Origin: an uncultured Christensenellaceae bacterium
GTDB lineage: Bacteria > Bacillota > Clostridia > Christensenellales > CAG-138
Direction of reading: 5' to 3'
Assembly: GCA_902475645.1 (NCBI GenBank)
Contig: CABSAH010000115.1
Location: 1 to 5,487 of the forward strand
DNA: 5,487 nucleotides
Within the stretch, counting starts at the first letter, position 1. The number at the start of each line of letters is the position of its first letter. Positions 1 to 5,333 of the stretch are shown in pieces. Made by a program: the position numbers and the translations under genes. The notes beneath the pieces are model-generated. The model had not been told where the DNA came from, did not search any database, and worked only from the letters and a program-made list of their open reading frames with translations.

Positions 1-522
1 ACGCCCACTCCAAAGTCCACAGCGAAGCCGACTGCAACGCCCAAACCGACTAAGACTCCGTCCCCTACGGTGGAGCCGACAAAGCAACCGGAAAACACGG
101 GCGGGAGCGAATCAAACAGCGGCGTGAGCAGCAACGATTATTTCTCCTCCGGCGGCGGATTCAGCGCGGATGAGCTTTTGCTTGTTGCACAGGTGGTTCA
201 GGAGGAATCAAAGGGAAGCGGCGTTGAAGCCCGTGCGGCGGTTGCCAACGTAATATATAACCGAATCGCAAGCTCACGCTTTCCCGATAGCGTAAGCGGC
301 GTAATATTCCAAAAGAATCAGTTCACAGTTGCAAGAGATGAGGATAAGCTGCGCGCGGTTGTGCCGGTAAGCAAAACCATTGAGGCCGTGAACCAGATAT
401 TCGTAAACGGAGACCGCTTTATGCCGGAAGATGTGCTGTACTTCCGCTCCTCAAGCAAGGGCACGTCGTGGAATAAAAGGGTGTATTATGCAACATTCGG
501 AGGAAATTCCTTTTTCTACTAA
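1..522 (+). CDS. SleB-type cell-wall hydrolase (Hydrolase_2 domain), 5' end outside the window
   Basis: Frame 1 is open from the first base, so this is the C-terminal 173 residues of a longer protein; a GTG at 70 is internal to the open frame. Residues 1-29 form a low-complexity linker rich in Thr, Pro and Lys (TPKPTKTPSPT), followed by a Gly/Ser/Asn-rich stretch to about residue 53, typical of spacers in exported wall proteins. Residues about 56-173 match the SleB/CwlJ hydrolase domain: LLLVAQVVQEESKG, then EARAAVANVIYNRI, FPDSVSGVIF and QFT, ending in FFY just before the stop as this domain usually does. The second Glu of QEES (residue 69, bases 205-207) aligns with the catalytic Glu of the family. 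The family cleaves peptidoglycan, in spore cortex germination or in vegetative wall turnover. Any signal peptide or wall-binding domain lies upstream and is unseen, so spore versus vegetative role cannot be decided. Domain assignment is firm; the precise name is not. Confidence 0.88.
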   Translation, partial: TPTPKSTAKPTATPKPTKTPSPTVEPTKQPENTGGSESNSGVSSNDYFSSGGGFSADELLLVAQVVQEESKGSGVEARAAVANVIYNRIASSRFPDSVSGVIFQKNQFTVARDEDKLRAVVPVSKTIEAVNQIFVNGDRFMPEDVLYFRSSSKGTSWNKRVYYATFGGNSFFY

Positions 523-561
523 GCATGGATATGCTTAAATAAACATAAAAAGAGCCACACT

Positions 562-602
562 AATACCGCATTTTCATTTCTGAGGAAAGGCGGTATTTTT
601 TA
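562..602 (+). terminator. Intrinsic terminator after the SleB-type gene, abutting the next start codon
   Basis: AATACCGC (562-569) pairs perfectly with GCGGTATT (590-597). A weaker inner helix (571-575 with 584-588) extends the stem past one A-G mismatch. The 3' arm runs into six T residues (596-601). The end of the structure is only a few bases before the ATG at 606, and the purine-rich GAGGAAAGG that could act as ribosome binding site for that gene lies in the 3' half of the hairpin. It may therefore be a regulatory element as well as a terminator. Confidence 0.85.
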
Positions 603-605
603 TTT

Positions 606-3011
606 ATGAAAGCCGTTATTATGGCGGGCGGGGACGGGAAACGCCTGCGTCCGCTCAGCTGCACCATGCCAAAACCCATGGTGCCGTTGCTGAACAAGCC
701 CGTGCTTGGATATTGCATGGAGCTTATTAAGAAGCATGGCTTTGACGAGGCCATACTTACCCTGAGGTACCTGCCAAACGTTATACGCCGCTATATAGGC
801 GACGGCAGCGCGTTCGGCATAAAGGCGGAGTGTGCCGTTGAGGATAAGCCGATGGGTACCGCGGGCGGGGTAAAGAACGCCCTGAAGCAGGTCGATGACA
901 GCGTGCTTATAATGAGCGGGGACGCAATGTGCGACTTTGATTTGACTGATGCCATGCGCGAACACAGGCGCAGCGGCGCGGCGGCGACCATATTGCTGAA
1001 AAAGGTGAAGGTTCCCATGGAATACGGCGTTGTGCTGAAAGACAAAGACGGCTTCATAAGCCGCTTCATAGAAAAGCCTTCTGCTGCGGAAGTTTTCAGC
1101 GATCTTGTGAATACGGGCATATACATAATAGAACCAAGCGTGCTGGATATGGTACCTGAAGGCACGGAATATGATTTTTCAAAGGATTTGTTCCCGCGCA
1201 TGCTGTGCACAGGCATGAAGATATTCGGATATGAGGCGGAAGGCTACTGGAGCGACATAGGCGACCTTACTCAGTATGCGCTCACACAGGCGGATATGCT
1301 AAGCGGGAAGTGTATATTCAAAACAGCAGCCAGGCGAACAAGGGAAGGCGTATATATAGAGGACGGAGCAAAGATATCCGAAAGGGCTGTGCTTGCGGCG
1401 CCGTGCTATGTTGGCAGCGATGCTGAGATTGGCGCAAAGGCATACTTCGGCGCGAACAGCGTTGCATGTACGGGCGCAAGGATAGACGAAAGATGCAGCG
1501 TAAAGCGGAGCACACTGCTGCCGAACGTGAGGCTTAGGGAAGGCGCTGAGCTGCGCGGGGCAATACTTTGCGAAAACGTGCAGGTGGGGCGCGACAGCGT
1601 AATATACGAAGGCGCGGTCGCGGGCGCCGGGAGCGACATAGGCGCGCGTTCGATAGTGGGCGAGGGGGTAAAGCTTTGGCCGTATAAGCGGCTTGAAGCG
1701 GAAGGCGAATACCGCGAAAATATAATATGGCGCGGAGACTGCGCGGCATGCGCGGAAGAAAAGCCGGAAGAGGGATATGCGGACAGGGAACTGAGTGCGG
1801 AGAAGGCGGCGCGTATAGGCGCGGCGTTCGCATCCACGGCCAAACTGCCGGCAGAGTTTGCAATAGCAACGGACGGCGCGCAGCAATGCGTTATGCTCAA
1901 ATACGCCGTTATGGCAGGCATGGCATCTCAGGGTGTTGATGTATGGGATGCGGGTGTATGCTCGCGTTCGGCATTGAGCCACGCTATACGCGGCTATGCG
2001 TTCGACGGCGGCATATTCATAGTGCATCAGGAAGGCGAACGCCATATGGTAAGCATGGAGCTTATGGACGGGTTCGGCCTTGGCATCACAAATGAAACAA
2101 GGCGAAAATTCGTGAACGGCTTCCGCGAGGGCGACAGGCAGAGCGTTACGCGCAGCCGCCTTGGCATAATACAAAGGCTGAACGGCGTATCAAGGGCGTA
2201 TGAAGCTTCGCTCAGGTCTAAAATTGGCCACGGCGCAGTAAATGAGGATAATGAGGCGTGCGTATTGATAGCGCACGACAGGCCGCTTTTTGACGCGGTG
2301 GCAAACGTGCTTATACGCGCGGGTATAGACGTGCGCTTCAGCGAGGATGCTGAGGACGCAAAGCTGCCCGCGCTCATGACGCGGCTCAAAGCGGGGCTTT
2401 GCATAGGCCGCGGCGAAAGCGGAATATGGGCAATAGCAAATGACAGGCGGCTGAACGAGGATGAAGTGCAGGCCGTATTGATGATTGCAGCGGCACGCTC
2501 GGGCCAGCGGGCGGAGGTAGTTGCGGCAGACATGCCGCAGGAATTATGTACGCTCATATCCACGGAAGGCGTTGAATTGATAAAGGCGCCGCGCGTAGGA
2601 CATGGCATGGAGCACACGGCAATGGAACGCGGGCTTTGGCAGGATGAATTATTTGAGGCCGAGGCGGCGTCAATAAGGCTGTGCGCACTTAAACGCGAAG
2701 GCAAGCTTGATGAAATAATGGCTCTGCTGCCGGAAATAGCGAAGGAGCATGGCGAGGTAAAATGCAGCTGGAGGGAGATAGGCCGCGTGCTGCGGAGCCT
2801 TGTTGAAAGCGGACGTGATGAGGACATGGAACTGATAGAAGGCGTAAGGATAGCATCTGACGACGGCTGGGTGCTTGTGCGGCCGAACAAGGGGCTGAAA
2901 GGATGCAGCATACGGGCGGAGAGCTTCCGCGAGGAATACGCCAAGGAACTTTGCGATATTTACAGCGATAAAATAAAGGCCATATTGGCAAACGCGAACG
3001 ATAAAGCTTGA
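606..3011 (+). CDS. Sugar-1-phosphate nucleotidyltransferase with beta-helix and degenerate phosphohexomutase domain (mannose-1-phosphate guanylyltransferase-like)
   Basis: 801 aa, cytoplasmic, no signal peptide. Residues 1-235 are a nucleotidyltransferase: MAGGDGKRLRPL (6-17) with PKP (22-24) is the nucleotide-binding signature, followed by PMGTAGG (82-88), SGD (104-106), IEKP (155-158), NTGIYI (169-174) and YWSDIGD (214-220), which carries the expected second metal Asp. Residues about 248-375 are hexapeptide-like repeats of a left-handed beta-helix (IGA, VGSDAEIGA, VGRD). Residues about 396-801 follow the phosphohexomutase fold but lack its active-site loops: TASHNP is replaced by VHQEGE (473-478), the triple-Asp metal loop by GRGESG (601-606), the sugar-binding loop of domain III is absent, and RPSGTEP reads RPNKGLKG (759-766). 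The front half should activate a sugar-1-phosphate with a nucleoside triphosphate, most likely making GDP-mannose by architecture; the rear half is probably structural or regulatory. Start 606 is chosen because MKAVIMAGG is the usual family N-terminus, although no normal ribosome binding site precedes it. The exact sugar and nucleotide are inferred. Confidence 0.85.
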   Translation: MKAVIMAGGDGKRLRPLSCTMPKPMVPLLNKPVLGYCMELIKKHGFDEAILTLRYLPNVIRRYIGDGSAFGIKAECAVEDKPMGTAGGVKNALKQVDDSVLIMSGDAMCDFDLTDAMREHRRSGAAATILLKKVKVPMEYGVVLKDKDGFISRFIEKPSAAEVFSDLVNTGIYIIEPSVLDMVPEGTEYDFSKDLFPRMLCTGMKIFGYEAEGYWSDIGDLTQYALTQADMLSGKCIFKTAARRTREGVYIEDGAKISERAVLAAPCYVGSDAEIGAKAYFGANSVACTGARIDERCSVKRSTLLPNVRLREGAELRGAILCENVQVGRDSVIYEGAVAGAGSDIGARSIVGEGVKLWPYKRLEAEGEYRENIIWRGDCAACAEEKPEEGYADRELSAEKAARIGAAFASTAKLPAEFAIATDGAQQCVMLKYAVMAGMASQGVDVWDAGVCSRSALSHAIRGYAFDGGIFIVHQEGERHMVSMELMDGFGLGITNETRRKFVNGFREGDRQSVTRSRLGIIQRLNGVSRAYEASLRSKIGHGAVNEDNEACVLIAHDRPLFDAVANVLIRAGIDVRFSEDAEDAKLPALMTRLKAGLCIGRGESGIWAIANDRRLNEDEVQAVLMIAAARSGQRAEVVAADMPQELCTLISTEGVELIKAPRVGHGMEHTAMERGLWQDELFEAEAASIRLCALKREGKLDEIMALLPEIAKEHGEVKCSWREIGRVLRSLVESGRDEDMELIEGVRIASDDGWVLVRPNKGLKGCSIRAESFREEYAKELCDIYSDKIKAILANANDKA

Positions 3012-3036
3012 CCTATACGGCACGGCGGGCTAAAAT
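3008..3036 (+). promoter_or_regulatory. Sigma-A-type promoter for trmL
   Basis: TTGACC (3008-3013), a 17-base spacer, and TAAAAT (3031-3036) predict a start near 3043 and a leader of about 30 bases. The -35 box contains the TGA stop of the upstream gene (3009-3011), so the promoter overlaps the end of that coding region. Confidence 0.75.
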
Positions 3037-3072
3037 AGCAAAGTATCATTTGCTTTTTTAGGAGGGCGCCGA

Positions 3073-3534
3073 GTGCTAAACATAGTATTGGTTGAACCTG
3101 AAATACCGGAAAACACCGGCAATATATCAAGGACCTGCTCGGTCACGGGTGCGCGGCTGCACCTTGTCAGGCCGCTTGGCTTCAGCGTGGATGATAAGCA
3201 CCTGAAAAGGGCCGGACTGGATTATTGGCAGTATCTTGACATAACGTATTACGATTCTTTTGAAGAGGTGGAGGAGAAGAACCCCGATGCACGCTTCTTT
3301 CTCCTTTCCACCCATGCAACACGCTCCTATGCGGATGCTCAATACCGCGACGGGGATTTTCTGGTTTTCGGCAAGGAAACGGCCGGACTTGGCCCCAAGC
3401 TGCTTGAACGGCGCAGCGCGGACGCCGTGCGTATACCAATGCTAAGCAACCGCCGCTCGCTGAACCTTTCAAATTCCGTCGCAATAGTGCTATATGAAGC
3501 GCTCAGACAAATAAATTTTCCCAATATGCATTAG
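3073..3534 (+). CDS. trmL: tRNA (cytidine(34)-2'-O)-methyltransferase TrmL, SPOUT family
   Basis: 153 aa, against about 157 in E. coli TrmL (YibK), so full length. The enzyme uses S-adenosylmethionine to 2'-O-methylate the wobble nucleotide (C34 or cmnm5U34) of tRNA-Leu isoacceptors; the fold is a knotted SPOUT homodimer in the cytoplasm. N-terminal LVEPEIPENTGNISRTC (6-22), RPLGFSVDDKHLKRAGLDYW (33-52), the SAM-binding-loop motif FGKETAGLG (99-107) and the final knot motif RSLNLSNSVAIVLYEALRQ (128-146) all match TrmL closely. The start is GTG at 3073, preceded by GGAGGG (3061-3066) at about seven bases. It has its own promoter just upstream. I see no terminator between its stop and the tRNA gene, so some transcripts may continue to the terminator at 3728. 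All seven Ile codons are ATA, as in the gene before it and unlike the ribosomal genes downstream. Confidence 0.95.
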   Translation: MLNIVLVEPEIPENTGNISRTCSVTGARLHLVRPLGFSVDDKHLKRAGLDYWQYLDITYYDSFEEVEEKNPDARFFLLSTHATRSYADAQYRDGDFLVFGKETAGLGPKLLERRSADAVRIPMLSNRRSLNLSNSVAIVLYEALRQINFPNMH

Positions 3535-3593
3535 AAAATGGCATGTAACGGCACTATTGAAAAAGCCGGAGATAAAATATTCGTTCAAAAAGC

Positions 3594-3622
3594 TTGACAT
3601 GCAGCCCGTATTATGCTAACAT
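3594..3622 (+). promoter_or_regulatory. Promoter of the initiator tRNA gene
   Basis: A perfect TTGACA (3594-3599) is followed by a 17-base spacer and TAACAT (3617-3622). TG at 3614-3615 makes it an extended -10 (TGCTAACAT). The predicted start is about 3629, giving a roughly 17-base 5' leader before the mature tRNA end. Confidence 0.85.
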
Positions 3623-3645
3623 ACATGATGCAGCGAAGATAACAT

Positions 3646-3721
<76 letters not shown>

Positions 3722-3727
3722 TAGTAT

Positions 3728-3766
3728 GTGGATGTAACTGATTATGGTTACATCCACTTTTCTTTT
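3728..3766 (+). terminator. Intrinsic terminator of the tRNA-fMet gene
   Basis: GTGGATGTAAC (3728-3738) and GTTACATCCAC (3747-3757) form a perfect 11-bp stem with an 8-base loop, followed by TTTTCTTTT (3758-3766). It begins six bases after the encoded CCA and also catches any readthrough from trmL. Confidence 0.92.
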
Positions 3767-3994
3767 CGTGGCTTCTATGGCACGCGCTGCGGGCTTACGC
3801 AAAGGCTTGCTCGGGCTTTCGGTGGATCGTGTGAAAGGCACCCAACGGCAATGCCATTGCCGATTCATGGCAAATACCGTAAACCTGAATTGCCGCGTTC
3901 TGTGTTGTTGACGGGAAATAGGCATATGGCAGCATTAAACGGGACAATTTTGAAAGAAAATCCGAAAATAGCTTAAAAACAAGCGAAATACCGC
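3767..3994. other. Intergenic spacer with no gene recognised
   Basis: About 230 bases between the tRNA terminator and the rplM promoter. Open frames exist on both strands but none has a ribosome binding site with a protein-like product. The only structures seen are a short perfect hairpin (CGGCAAT 3846-3852 with ATTGCCG 3856-3862, loop GCC) and a 5-bp inverted repeat AAGCG/CGCTT (3981-3985 and 3992-3996) whose right arm touches the rplM -35 box. No function can be assigned. Confidence 0.6.
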
Positions 3995-4023
3995 TTGACA
4001 CGGAGGGAATGATTGGGTACAAT
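3995..4023 (+). promoter_or_regulatory. Near-consensus promoter of the rplM-rpsI operon
   Basis: A perfect TTGACA (3995-4000), a 17-base spacer and TACAAT (4018-4023) match the sigma-A consensus at 11 of 12 positions. The predicted start is about 4030, leaving a leader of about 100 bases before rplM. This strength fits a ribosomal-protein operon. Confidence 0.9.
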
Positions 4024-4029
4024 TAAATC

Positions 4030-4116
4030 TGCGTGTTCGTTAGGATCGGTGTTTTGCGGCCACAGCCCCGGAAGCTTAACTGCAATCTCAATGCGACGCG
4101 AACATTAAACTACCAT
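4030..4116 (+). promoter_or_regulatory. Structured rplM 5' leader, candidate L13 ribosomal-protein leader
   Basis: The leader between the predicted start and the Shine-Dalgarno site can close into a long-range stem, TGTTCGT (4034-4040) with GCGAACA (4098-4104, one G-U pair). An inner helix, TTGCGG (4054-4059) with CTGCAA (4080-4085), encloses a GC-rich loop with a further AGC/GCT pairing (4064-4066 with 4074-4076). Low-GC Gram-positive bacteria are known to carry an L13 leader family, thought to let L13 or a partner control its own operon, in exactly this position. I see no T-tract terminator in the leader, so translational control is more likely than attenuation. The fold was derived by eye; membership of the family needs a covariance-model search. 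Confidence 0.65.
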
Positions 4117-4128
4117 AGGAGGAACGCC

Positions 4129-4560
4129 ATGAAAACCTATATGGCAAAGGGCGAAAACCTCGAACGGAAGTGGTACGTTGTGGATGCAGACGGAATGGTG
4201 CTCGGCCGTCTTGCTTCTCAGGTAGCCGCTATCCTTCGCGGAAAGCATAAGCCCATATATACTCCCCACGTTGATACCGGGGATCACGTAATTATCATTA
4301 ACGCCGCCAAGGTCACCCTGACCGGTCATAAACTTGACGACAAAAAGCATATCCATCATACCGGTTATCCCGGAGGATTAAAGGAAGTCAGCTATCGTGA
4401 GCTTCTTAACAAGAAGCCCGAATTCGCTGTTTACGAAGCTATTCGCCGCATGATGCCCAAGGGCCCCCTTGGCCGCCAGATGCTCACCAAGCTCCGCGTA
4501 TACGCGGGTCCGGAGCATAACAACGCCGCCCAGAAGCCCGAAGTCCTCGTGCTTAAATAA
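4129..4560 (+). CDS. rplM: Large-subunit ribosomal protein L13 (uL13)
   Basis: 143 aa, the usual bacterial length (about 142-147). L13 binds 23S rRNA early in 50S assembly. Characteristic blocks are KWYVVDADGMVLGRLAS (14-30), LRGKHKPIYTPHVDTGDHVI (36-55), TGHKLDDK (65-72), HTGYPGG (77-83), and the family signature region RRMMPKGPLGRQMLTKLRVY (106-125) followed by GPEHNNAAQKPEVL. The start is ATG at 4129, preceded by AGGAGG (4117-4122) at six bases. The frame is also open back to a GTG at 4033, but that extension would be translated leader and lengthens the protein beyond the family. It is the first gene of a two-gene operon, with rpsI 19 bases after the stop. Codon choice differs from the upstream genes: one ATA among seven Ile codons. 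Confidence 0.98.
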   Translation: MKTYMAKGENLERKWYVVDADGMVLGRLASQVAAILRGKHKPIYTPHVDTGDHVIIINAAKVTLTGHKLDDKKHIHHTGYPGGLKEVSYRELLNKKPEFAVYEAIRRMMPKGPLGRQMLTKLRVYAGPEHNNAAQKPEVLVLK

Positions 4561-4579
4561 GCGGGAAGGAGATTGAATT

Positions 4580-4975
4580 ATGGCTATTATCACCCAGTAT
4601 ATCGGAACTGGCAGGCGTAAAAAGTCTGTTGCCCGGGTTCGTCTGCTCCCCGGTACCGGTAATATCACCGTTAACAAGAGAGAGCTTGATGATTTCTTTG
4701 GCCTTGAAACGCTTAAGATGATCGTTCGCGCTCCCCTTGAGCTGACCAACACCACCGCAAAGTTTGACGTTATCGTTAACGTTCACGGCGGCGGCACCAC
4801 CGGCCAGGCCGGTGCCATCAGGCACGGTATCTCCCGCGCGCTGATCGTTGCCGATCCCGAGCTTCGCGGCACGCTCAAGAAGGCCGGCTTCCTCACGCGC
4901 GACCCGCGCATGAAGGAAAGGAAGAAGTACGGCCTCAAAGCAGCTCGTCGCGCACCGCAGTTCAGCAAGCGCTGA
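4580..4975 (+). CDS. rpsI: Small-subunit ribosomal protein S9 (uS9)
   Basis: 131 aa, full length (family about 128-130). S9 sits in the 30S head, and its basic C-terminal tail reaches the P-site tRNA anticodon stem. YIGTGRRKKSVARVRLLPGTG (7-27) is the N-terminal block, GGGTTGQAGAIRHGISRAL (70-88) is the S9 signature, and the tail ends in the expected Lys/Arg-rich segment with terminal SKR. AAGGAG (4566-4571) lies eight bases before ATG 4580. It is cotranscribed with rplM, the standard bacterial pairing, and is followed by a strong terminator. No ATA occurs among its nine Ile codons, consistent with high expression. The C-terminal SKR contacting initiator tRNA in the P site is a link to the fMet gene about 860 bases upstream, though only by family knowledge. 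Confidence 0.98.
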   Translation: MAIITQYIGTGRRKKSVARVRLLPGTGNITVNKRELDDFFGLETLKMIVRAPLELTNTTAKFDVIVNVHGGGTTGQAGAIRHGISRALIVADPELRGTLKKAGFLTRDPRMKERKKYGLKAARRAPQFSKR

Positions 4976-5005
4976 TCGGACGCAAATTTACAACTCAAAA
5001 GCTCA

Positions 5006-5039
5006 AAAACCCCGGAAAATCGGCATTTTCCGGGGTTTT
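5006..5039 (+). terminator. Intrinsic terminator of the rplM-rpsI operon
   Basis: CCCCGGAAAAT (5010-5020) pairs perfectly with ATTTTCCGGGG (5025-5035) around a CGGC tetraloop. AAAA (5006-5009) pairs with TTTT (5036-5039) and extends the stem to 15 bp. The near-symmetry with A and T tracts on either side means it could also stop transcription arriving on the minus strand. Confidence 0.93.
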
Positions 5040-5101
5040 CTTATACCCTTTTCGTCTGATTGCTTTTGAAGCCTTTCGCTGTTTTTGACCGTATGTGACC
5101 T

Positions 5102-5141
5102 CGGTTAACCCATTTTATAAGGGCTAAAAATGGGTTAACCG
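5102..5141. repeat. Perfect 15-bp inverted repeat with HpaI-like GTTAAC cores
   Basis: CGGTTAACCCATTTT (5102-5116) and AAAATGGGTTAACCG (5127-5141) are exact reverse complements around a 10-base loop. Neither strand has a T-tract after the stem, so it is not an ordinary terminator. The right arm contains AAATGGGTTAAC, the same unit found in the tandem array immediately downstream, so the hairpin and array appear to share one recognition sequence. Confidence 0.85.
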
Positions 5142-5145
5142 GGAC

Positions 5146-5193
5146 AAATGGGTGAGTAAATGGGTGAGTAAATGGGTTAACTGAAGGGTCAAC
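5146..5193 (+). repeat. Tandem array of four 12-bp units (AAATGGGTGAGT type)
   Basis: Four contiguous 12-base units: AAATGGGTGAGT (5146-5157), an identical copy (5158-5169), AAATGGGTTAAC (5170-5181), and a diverged TGAAGGGTCAAC (5182-5193). A further direct copy, AAATGGGTTAAC, lies at 5128-5139 and an inverted one, GTTAACCCATTT, at 5104-5115, both inside the adjacent inverted repeat. That gives six related sites in 90 bases. The period is close to one helical turn, so bound proteins would sit on nearly the same face of the DNA. The array lies between the rpsI terminator and the gene at 5334. It could be an operator, an iteron-like cluster or a simple tandem repeat; the sequence alone does not decide. 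Confidence 0.8.
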
Positions 5194-5333
5194 ACAAGGT
5201 GAATTTGCGGAGTTTTTTCAGGACCACCCTAAGCAAAAATGACCTGCATTGACGCTGATGCGGTTTGTACTAATTTCATAAAATATGACTATGGGAAAAT
5301 GATTTTAAATTCTTTGTCAGGAGGTAAGCCCAC

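Noticed and set aside
520..537. Short hairpin TAAGCAT/ATGCTTA at the SleB-type gene stop codon
   Set aside because: A 7-bp stem with a 4-base loop but no following T-tract; likely incidental next to the stronger terminator at 562-602.
1299..2944. Long minus-strand ORFs (291 and 305 codons) opposite the nucleotidyltransferase gene
   Set aside because: They are shadows of a GC-rich coding frame; their products are rich in Cys, Arg, Ser and Ala with no domain features, and the plus strand gives a coherent multi-domain protein.
3908..3939. Additional rplM promoter with TTGACG at 3908
   Set aside because: No acceptable -10 box lies at 16-18 bases; the promoter at 3995-4023 is far better.
3728..3976. 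Plus-strand 82-codon ORF after the tRNA
   Set aside because: It starts within the tRNA terminator stem, has no ribosome binding site, and its product resembles nothing known.
4033..4128. In-frame GTG extension of rplM giving 175 aa
   Set aside because: It would translate the structured leader, lacks a ribosome binding site, and makes L13 about 32 residues too long. ATG 4129 has an ideal AGGAGG.
5102..5141. Inverted repeat as an intrinsic terminator
   Set aside because: No T-tract follows on either strand, and the rpsI operon already has a complete terminator at 5006-5039.
5128..5193. CRISPR array
   Set aside because: The units are 12 bp and contiguous with no unique spacers; no cas gene is in the window.
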